Source of the DNA: an uncultured Eubacteriales bacterium
Lineage (GTDB): Bacteria > Bacillota > Clostridia > Oscillospirales > Oscillospiraceae
DNA length: 9,711 bases
Assembly: GCA_900547745.1 (NCBI GenBank)
Contig: URHT01000047.1
Coordinates: 1 to 9,711 of the forward strand
Reading direction: 5' to 3'
Under the pieces are notes generated by a model. It saw only the letters and a program-made list of their open reading frames with translations. It was not told the origin of the DNA and did not search any database. Position 1 is the first letter of the stretch, and each line of letters begins with the position of its first letter. Positions 5,025 to 9,711 of the stretch are shown in pieces. The position numbers were made by a program, and so were the translations under genes.

Positions 5025-7265
5025 TTACAGCAGCTCCAGCTGCTTCTCCTCGCTGTCTTCCGGCCGCAGCAGGGCGCCGGCAGCGGGGATGGTGCGGGTG
5101 CGGTAGCGGGCCTGATTGGTGATGCCGGTTTCGGCCACGTCTGCCAGCCTCTCCAGCCGGTATTTAGGCTTGATGTTCATGACCTGCACACCCTGGGTGC
5201 CCCGGGTGGTCTTGGGCGTCAGCAGCGCCGTGTGTACCAGCAGGGCGCGGGGCTCGTTGGTCAGCAGCGCCAGCTCCCGATCCTCCGCCAGCGGCAGGAT
5301 CTGCACCAGCGGGAACTTCTCGCAGTAGGCGCCGGTGAGCTTGCGGCGGTTGGATGTGGTGGCGTAGGCGCTCAGCGCCACGCGGGCCACCCGCCCGTTG
5401 GCAAAGGCGAACAGCAGGCTGCCGCTGTAATCGCCGGGCAGACACTGGAAGATCACGTTCTCCCCGGCGTCCATACCCAGCTTGGCGGGCAGATAATCGC
5501 CCAGCAGAGAGGCCTTTGATTCGCCGAACTCGCTGGCCCGGGTCTTGTAGACCTGCTGCCGGTCGGTGAAGAACATCAGCTCCGTGTTGTTGGTGGCCTC
5601 GAAGTACTGGGCGGGGCCATCGCCCTCCTTGTACTTCTGGTCGCCGGACATCCGCAGGGACTGGGGCGTGATCTTCTTGAAGTAACCCTCTCGGCTGAGG
5701 AACAGGTGGACGGGATAGTCCTCCGGCGCGTCCTCCTCCGGCTCCTCCTCGATCTCGTGGCTGTACACGATCTCCGTGCGGCGGGGCACGGCGTACTTCT
5801 TCCGCACCTCCGTCAGCTCGTCCACAATGATGCGGCGGATGCGGCTGGGCTTGGCCAGTGTGTCCTCCAGATCGTCGATCTCGTCGGCCAGCGCCGCCGT
5901 CTCCTGCACCCGCTTGAGGATGTACTCCTTGTTGATGTTCCGCAGCTTGATCTCCGCCACATACTCCGCCTGCACCTGATCGATGCCAAAGCCGATCATC
6001 AGGTTGGGGATGACCTCGGCCTCCTCCTCCGTCTCCCGGATGATCCGGATGGCCTTATCGATATCCAGCAGGATACGCTTCAGGCCCTGCAGCAGATGCA
6101 GCTTTTCCTTTTTCTTGTTGAGGATGTAGTACACCCGGCGCTTGACGCAGTCGGTGCGCCAGGCCGTCCATTCGGTGAGGAGCTCCCCCACCCCCATGAC
6201 CCGGGGCATGCCGGCAATGAGGATGTTGAAGTTGCAGCTGACGGTGTCCTGCAGGGGCGTCAGGCGGAACAGCTTGGCCATCAGCTTATCCGGCTCCACG
6301 CCGCGCTTCAGGTCGATGGCCAGCTTCAGACCGCTCAGGTCCGTCTCGTCCCGCATATCGCCGATCTCCTTGACCTTACCGGCCTTCACCAGCTCCGCCA
6401 CCTTGTCCAGAATGGCCTCGATGGTGGTGGAATAGGGGATCTCGTAGACCTCGATGACATTTTCCTTCTTGTCGTACCGCCAGCGGGCGCGGACCTTCAG
6501 GCCGCCCCGGCCCGTGGCATAGATGCTCCGCAGGTCGTCGCCGTCGCAGATGATCTGGCCGCCGGTGGGAAAGTCCGGCGCCAGCAGGGTGGAGGCGATG
6601 TCGTGGTCAGGGTTTTTCAGGCAGGCGATGGCGGTGTCGCACACCTCGCCCAGATTGAAGCCGCAGATCTGACTGGCCATGCCCACGGCGATGCCCTGAT
6701 TGGCGGACACCAGCACGTTGGGGTAGGTGGTGGGCAGCAGCGTAGGCTCCTTCATGGTGTTGTCGTAGTTGTCCGCAAAATCCACGGCGTCGCAGTCCAG
6801 ATCCCGGAACAGCTCGGCGCAGATGGGGGACAGCTTCGCCTCGGTATAGCGGCTGGCGGCGTAGGCCATATCCCGGGAGTACACCTTGCCGAAGTTGCCC
6901 TTGCTGTCCACGAAGGGGTGCAGCAGGGACTCGTTGCCCTTGGCCAGACGCACCATGGTCTCATAGATGGCCTGATCGCCGTGGGGGTTCAGGCGCATGG
7001 TCTGGCCTACAATGTTGGCGGATTTGGTGCGGCTGCCGGTGAGCAGCCCCATTTTGTACATGGTGTACAGCAGCTTGCGGTGGGAGGGCTTGAAGCCGTC
7101 GATCTCCGGGATAGCGCGGCTGACAATGACCGACATGGCGTAGGGCATATAGTTCTCGTCCAGTGTGCGGGTGATGGGCTGCTCCACCACCGCGCCCCGC
7201 AGACCCATCACATTGGGGTCGGCGGGCCGGCGGACGGTCTTTTCTTCCGTTTTCTTCTTTGCCAT
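5025..7265 (-). CDS. parC: Type IIA topoisomerase subunit A, divergent ParC/GyrA-type
   Basis: This 746-residue protein is the DNA-breaking subunit of a type IIA topoisomerase. It would relax or decatenate DNA together with the ParE-like product encoded just upstream. The winged-helix/tower breakage-reunion domain covers about residues 30-490, with catalytic Tyr140 in AASRYTEAKL and the NPHGD block at 93-97. A shorter C-terminal beta-pinwheel follows (about 525-720). The pinwheel has no GyrA box (QRRGGKG-like), which favours a topoisomerase IV-like role over gyrase. The quinolone-region residue equivalent to GyrA Ser83 is Gln98 and that equivalent to Asp87 is Glu102; the usual GKYHPHGD is RLNPHGD. 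The start ATG at 7265 follows an AGAAAGGA site, 13 nt after the parE stop codon. It is probably a Clostridia-type paralogue beside ordinary GyrAB; that is inferred. Confidence 0.92.
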   Translation of the reverse strand: MAKKKTEEKTVRRPADPNVMGLRGAVVEQPITRTLDENYMPYAMSVIVSRAIPEIDGFKPSHRKLLYTMYKMGLLTGSRTKSANIVGQTMRLNPHGDQAIYETMVRLAKGNESLLHPFVDSKGNFGKVYSRDMAYAASRYTEAKLSPICAELFRDLDCDAVDFADNYDNTMKEPTLLPTTYPNVLVSANQGIAVGMASQICGFNLGEVCDTAIACLKNPDHDIASTLLAPDFPTGGQIICDGDDLRSIYATGRGGLKVRARWRYDKKENVIEVYEIPYSTTIEAILDKVAELVKAGKVKEIGDMRDETDLSGLKLAIDLKRGVEPDKLMAKLFRLTPLQDTVSCNFNILIAGMPRVMGVGELLTEWTAWRTDCVKRRVYYILNKKKEKLHLLQGLKRILLDIDKAIRIIRETEEEAEVIPNLMIGFGIDQVQAEYVAEIKLRNINKEYILKRVQETAALADEIDDLEDTLAKPSRIRRIIVDELTEVRKKYAVPRRTEIVYSHEIEEEPEEDAPEDYPVHLFLSREGYFKKITPQSLRMSGDQKYKEGDGPAQYFEATNNTELMFFTDRQQVYKTRASEFGESKASLLGDYLPAKLGMDAGENVIFQCLPGDYSGSLLFAFANGRVARVALSAYATTSNRRKLTGAYCEKFPLVQILPLAEDRELALLTNEPRALLVHTALLTPKTTRGTQGVQVMNIKPKYRLERLADVAETGITNQARYRTRTIPAAGALLRPEDSEEKQLELL

Positions 7266-7278
7266 TGCGGTTCCTTTC

Positions 7279-9279
7279 TCAGCTCACATCGATCATATCC
7301 AGATAGCGGCAGCCGTTTTCGGCGATGTAGTCCTTGCGGCCTGCCAGATTGTCGCCCAGCAGCAGGTCAAAGACCCGCGCCGTCTCCTCCGCCTCCTCCG
7401 GCAGCACCCGGATAAGCCGCCGTGTCTCCGGATTCATGGTGGTGAGCCACATCATCTCCGGGTCGTTCTCGCCCAGTCCCTTGGAGCGCTGGATGTTCAC
7501 CTTTTTGCCGGACAGCTCCTTGAGAATATCGGCCTTCTCCCGCTCGGAGTAGGCGAACCACGTTTTCTCGCCGCCCTTTTCCTTGCAGGTGATCTCAAAC
7601 AGCGGCGTCTCCGCGATGTAGACGTAGCCCTCCCGGATCAGGGTGGGGCACAGGCGGTACAGCATGGTCAGGATCAGCGTCCGGATCTGGAAGCCGTCCA
7701 CATCGCCATCGGTACAGATGACCACCTTGCTCCAGCGCAGGTTGGCAAGGTCGAACTGGTTCAGATCCTTCACCGCCTTGCCGCTGACCTCCACGCCGCA
7801 GCCCAGCACCTTCATCAGGTCGGTGATGACGTCGCTTTTGAAGATACGGGGATAGTCGGCCTTCAGGCAGTTCAATATCTTGCCCCGCACGGGCATCAGA
7901 CCCTGAAATTCCGCGTCGCGGGACTGCTTGCAGGCACCCAGAGCGGAGTCGCCCTCCACGATGTAGATCTCCCTGCGATCCACGTCCTTGGTGCGGCAGT
8001 CTACGAACTTCTGGACGCGGTTGGCGATGTCGATTTTTTCCGTCAGCTTTTTCTTCTGGTTGATGCGGGTGCGCTCCGCCGTTTCGCGGCTGCGCTTGTT
8101 GATAAGCACCTGCGCCGCGATCTTCTCCGCCGCCTCCTTGTTCTCAATGAAGTAGATCTCCATCCGGCTGCGGAGGAACTCCGTCATGGTCTCCTGCACG
8201 AACTTGTTGGTGATGGCCTTTTTCGTCTGGTTCTCGTAGCTGGTCTGGGTGGAGAAATTGTTGCTCACCAGAACGAGGCAGTCCTGCACGTCCGGGAAGG
8301 TGATCTTGGACTCGCCCTTGGTGTACTTACTATTGTCCCGCAGGTACTTGTCGATGGCGGACACCATGGCCGAGCGGGTGGCCTTCTCCGGGCTGCCCCC
8401 GTGCTCCAGAAAGCTGGAGTTGTGGTAGTGCTCGCACACCGCCACACGGTTGGAAAAGCACAGCGCCACGCTGAGCTTCACCTTGTACTCCGGCTTGTCC
8501 GCCCGGTCGCGGCCCCGGCGCTCCGCCTCCCAGAACACCGGCTCCGTCAGGGGGTCGTCCCCCGCCAGCTCCCGGATATAGTCGGAAATGCCGTTTGCAT
8601 ACAGGAACTCCTGGGTGTCGAACTTGCCGGGGGCCGTCTCGTTCCGCAGCCGGAACGTGACCCCGGCGTTCACCACCGCCTGCCGCTTCATCACATCCTG
8701 ATAGTAGTCCAGCGGCACGGCGATGTCCGTAAACACCTCCAGATCCGGCAGCCAGCGAATGGTGGTGCCGGTCCTTTTCTTGTTGGTGGTCAGCTCCGTG
8801 CTTTCAAGCTGCCCCACGATCTCGCCCCGCTCAAAGTGGAGGCGGTACTCCTTCCCCTCGCGGTACACCGTGACATCCATATAGCGGGAGGCGTACTGGG
8901 TGGCACAGGAGCCAAGGCCGTTCAGTCCCAGAGAGAATTCGTAGTTCTCGCTGTTCTCGTTGTCGTACTTGCCGCCGGCGTACAGCTCGCAGAACACCAG
9001 CTCCCAGTTGTAGCGGCCCTCTTTTTCGTTCCAGTCCACCGGGCAGCCCCGGCCCATATCCTCCACCTGCACGGAATGATCCAGAAAGCGGGTGACGGTG
9101 ATGAGCTTTCCGTGACCGCCGCGGGCCTCGTCGATGGCATTGGACAGGATCTCAAATACCGCGTGCTCACAGCCCTCCAATCCGTCAGAGCCAAAAATAA
9201 CACCGGGCCGCTTCCGGACCCGATCCGCGCCCTTGAGGCTGGAGATACTCTCGTTATCGTATACGTTTTTCTTCGCCAT
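7279..9279 (-). CDS. parE: Type IIA topoisomerase subunit B, divergent ParE/GyrB-type ATPase
   Basis: The 666-residue ATPase subunit powers strand passage with the ParC-like partner. The GHKL ATPase domain (about 10-215) shows FEILSNAIDEA (catalytic Glu43, Mg-binding Asn47), DMGRG (74-78) and GLNGLG (118-123), where most relatives have GLHGVG. The transducer (about 220-390) ends with the ATP-contacting QTK (351-353). The Toprim domain has EGDSA (442-446), DGDVDG (524-529, usually DADVDG) and QRSKGLGE (597-604). The acidic metal ligands Glu442, Asp524, Asp526 and Asp528 are all kept. ATG 9279 is preferred over an in-frame start at 9318 because GGAGG lies just upstream of it and the promoter start point falls at about 9313. 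It is the first gene of the parE-parC-lipoprotein operon. Confidence 0.93.
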   Translation of the reverse strand: MAKKNVYDNESISSLKGADRVRKRPGVIFGSDGLEGCEHAVFEILSNAIDEARGGHGKLITVTRFLDHSVQVEDMGRGCPVDWNEKEGRYNWELVFCELYAGGKYDNENSENYEFSLGLNGLGSCATQYASRYMDVTVYREGKEYRLHFERGEIVGQLESTELTTNKKRTGTTIRWLPDLEVFTDIAVPLDYYQDVMKRQAVVNAGVTFRLRNETAPGKFDTQEFLYANGISDYIRELAGDDPLTEPVFWEAERRGRDRADKPEYKVKLSVALCFSNRVAVCEHYHNSSFLEHGGSPEKATRSAMVSAIDKYLRDNSKYTKGESKITFPDVQDCLVLVSNNFSTQTSYENQTKKAITNKFVQETMTEFLRSRMEIYFIENKEAAEKIAAQVLINKRSRETAERTRINQKKKLTEKIDIANRVQKFVDCRTKDVDRREIYIVEGDSALGACKQSRDAEFQGLMPVRGKILNCLKADYPRIFKSDVITDLMKVLGCGVEVSGKAVKDLNQFDLANLRWSKVVICTDGDVDGFQIRTLILTMLYRLCPTLIREGYVYIAETPLFEITCKEKGGEKTWFAYSEREKADILKELSGKKVNIQRSKGLGENDPEMMWLTTMNPETRRLIRVLPEEAEETARVFDLLLGDNLAGRKDYIAENGCRYLDMIDVS

Positions 9280-9319
9280 ATTTTTCCTCCGGCATACACC
9301 GAGCCATTTGTTTTTCAAT

Positions 9320-9348
9320 ATTTTACCGTATTTCCCCGATCAATGCAA
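9320..9348 (-). promoter_or_regulatory. Promoter of the parE-parC-lipoprotein operon
   Basis: Read leftward: TTGCAT (9343-9348), a 17-bp spacer, TAAAAT (9320-9325). Start near 9313 gives a leader of about 33 nt with GGAGG ahead of ATG 9279. Confidence 0.65.
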
Positions 9349-9412
9349 GTCTCGCCGGACAACAAGCGCGGTATCTCACCAAAAAAAGAGCGGGAGATGA
9401 AAAAGGTTACAG

Positions 9413-9641
9413 GTTTACACAAAAAATAACGGACAGGCAACTGCCGAAAAGCCCACCGCAAAAGGTTTTGCACAGTTTCCACATAGTTTTCCACATACGT
9501 TATGTAAATGTGAATTTGTCAAAAAAATACGCATAAACGGAAGATTTACCATAATTGGCGGCGGGAACCCGTTTTTTCTGGTTTGCACGCAAATAGACAA
9601 GGTTTTCCTTGTTTTCCACACCTTCATGCACTTTTTGCACA
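9413..9641 (+). promoter_or_regulatory. Cluster of DnaA-box-like 9-mers in the gene-free region upstream of parE
   Basis: The region 9350-9680 holds no convincing gene. Four plus-strand 9-mers fit the relaxed DnaA-box consensus TTWTNCACA: TTTTGCACA (9466-9474), TTTTCCACA (9487-9495), TTTTCCACA (9612-9620) and TTTTGCACA (9633-9641). Two more miss by one base: GTTTACACA (9413-9421) and GTTTCCACA (9475-9483, directly abutting the first full match). Both full-match pairs have a start-to-start offset of 21 bp. An A/T-rich stretch lies between them (about 9500-9556). All share one orientation. DnaA binding is inferred from the motif only; no dnaA or dnaN gene is in the window. Confidence 0.45.
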
Positions 9642-9679
9642 GGCCCGCTTTCCTCCGCGACACTGACGGCGGCGGGCGA

Positions 9680-9711
9680 AATCATAACCACCAGTAAACT
9701 GGTGGTTTGAC
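9680..9711. repeat. Inverted copy of the 32-bp hairpin repeat, right end of window
   Basis: This is an exact reverse complement of 69-100, including the 10-bp stem (9686-9707). The window stops at the last shared base, so whether the two further hairpins follow cannot be seen. The copy lies about 330 bp upstream of the parE promoter. Confidence 0.85.

Noticed and set aside
5706..7415. Plus-strand open frame of 569 codons across parC
   Set aside because: Antisense shadow of the ParC-like gene with low-complexity Leu/His/Gly/Asp composition and no ribosome site.
9280..9318. N-terminal extension of ParE by 13 codons from the ATG at 9318
   Set aside because: The predicted transcript starts near 9313, and ATG 9279 has GGAGG just ahead and begins with MAKK, much like the ParC start.
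7165..9429. Long plus-strand open frame of 754 codons across parE
   Set aside because: It is antisense to the well-supported ParE-like gene. Its length comes from GC-rich codon bias; it is rich in Leu/Val/His/Ala/Gln/Gly, lacks a ribosome site and shows no recognisable domain.
9413..9641. Calling this region oriC outright
   Set aside because: No dnaA, dnaN or other origin-linked gene is visible, and the boxes match only the relaxed consensus; a regulatory or titration cluster is equally possible.
9415..9663. Minus-strand 82-codon frame upstream of parE
   Set aside because: Cys/Lys-rich composition unlike neighbouring genes, no clear ribosome site, and it covers the DnaA-box-like cluster. 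I see no family signature, so I treat it as non-coding, with some doubt.
69..9711. The end repeats as the two ends of one 9.6-kb composite transposon
   Set aside because: No transposase or integrase is encoded between them. The contents are tRNAs and topoisomerase genes, and the 32-bp copies look like independent palindromic repeats.

Overview
The window looks like chromosomal DNA from a GC-rich gut-type Clostridia, most likely Oscillospirales (Oscillospiraceae or Ruminococcaceae relatives). This is an inference from GC-rich codon usage combined with Firmicutes features: strong AGGAGG ribosome sites, near-consensus sigma-A promoters with 17-bp spacers, a YitT-family membrane protein, a tRNA-Thr/tRNA-Tyr pair, and a divergent ParE/ParC-type topoisomerase pair. 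No rRNA or CRISPR array is visible, and no intact transposase gene is seen.

Layout, left to right. Positions 1-100 hold a hairpin-rich repeat; its last 32 bp recur, exactly inverted, at the extreme right end (9680-9711). Positions 103-858 (minus) encode an XRE/S24 (CI/LexA-like) self-cleaving repressor. Its control region (899-1014) has back-to-back promoters and four operator-like sites whose centres lie exactly 31 bp apart. The rightward promoter faces no recognisable gene. Positions 1066-2100 (minus) encode a lipoprotein with a repetitive, beta-helix-like body and its own promoter and terminator. Positions 2183-2494 (minus) hold a tRNA-Thr(UGU)/tRNA-Tyr(GUA) operon, two terminators, and between them a partial copy of the tRNA-Tyr 3' end. 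Positions 2598-3099 (plus) encode a small charged helical protein and an overlapping protein resembling sigma-70 region 4 alone. Positions 3178-4065 (plus) encode a YitT-family membrane protein starting at TTG. It converges on tRNA-Gly(GCC) (4218-4293, minus), with stacked hairpins and terminators between them.

The right half is a leftward operon: parE-like (7279-9279), parC-like (5025-7265) and a small lipoprotein (4367-5002), separated by 13 and 22 nt. The two topoisomerase subunits should form one type IIA enzyme; several usually conserved motif residues are altered. No terminator is seen after the lipoprotein, so its transcript may run into tRNA-Gly. Upstream of parE, a gene-free region of about 430 bp carries a same-strand cluster of TTWTNCACA (DnaA-box-like) sequences.

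The most interesting signals are the symmetric four-operator switch with an orphan divergent promoter, the DnaA-box-like cluster before parE, the non-canonical topoisomerase motifs, and the tRNA-Tyr 3'-end duplication. No wholly new multi-gene system is evident.
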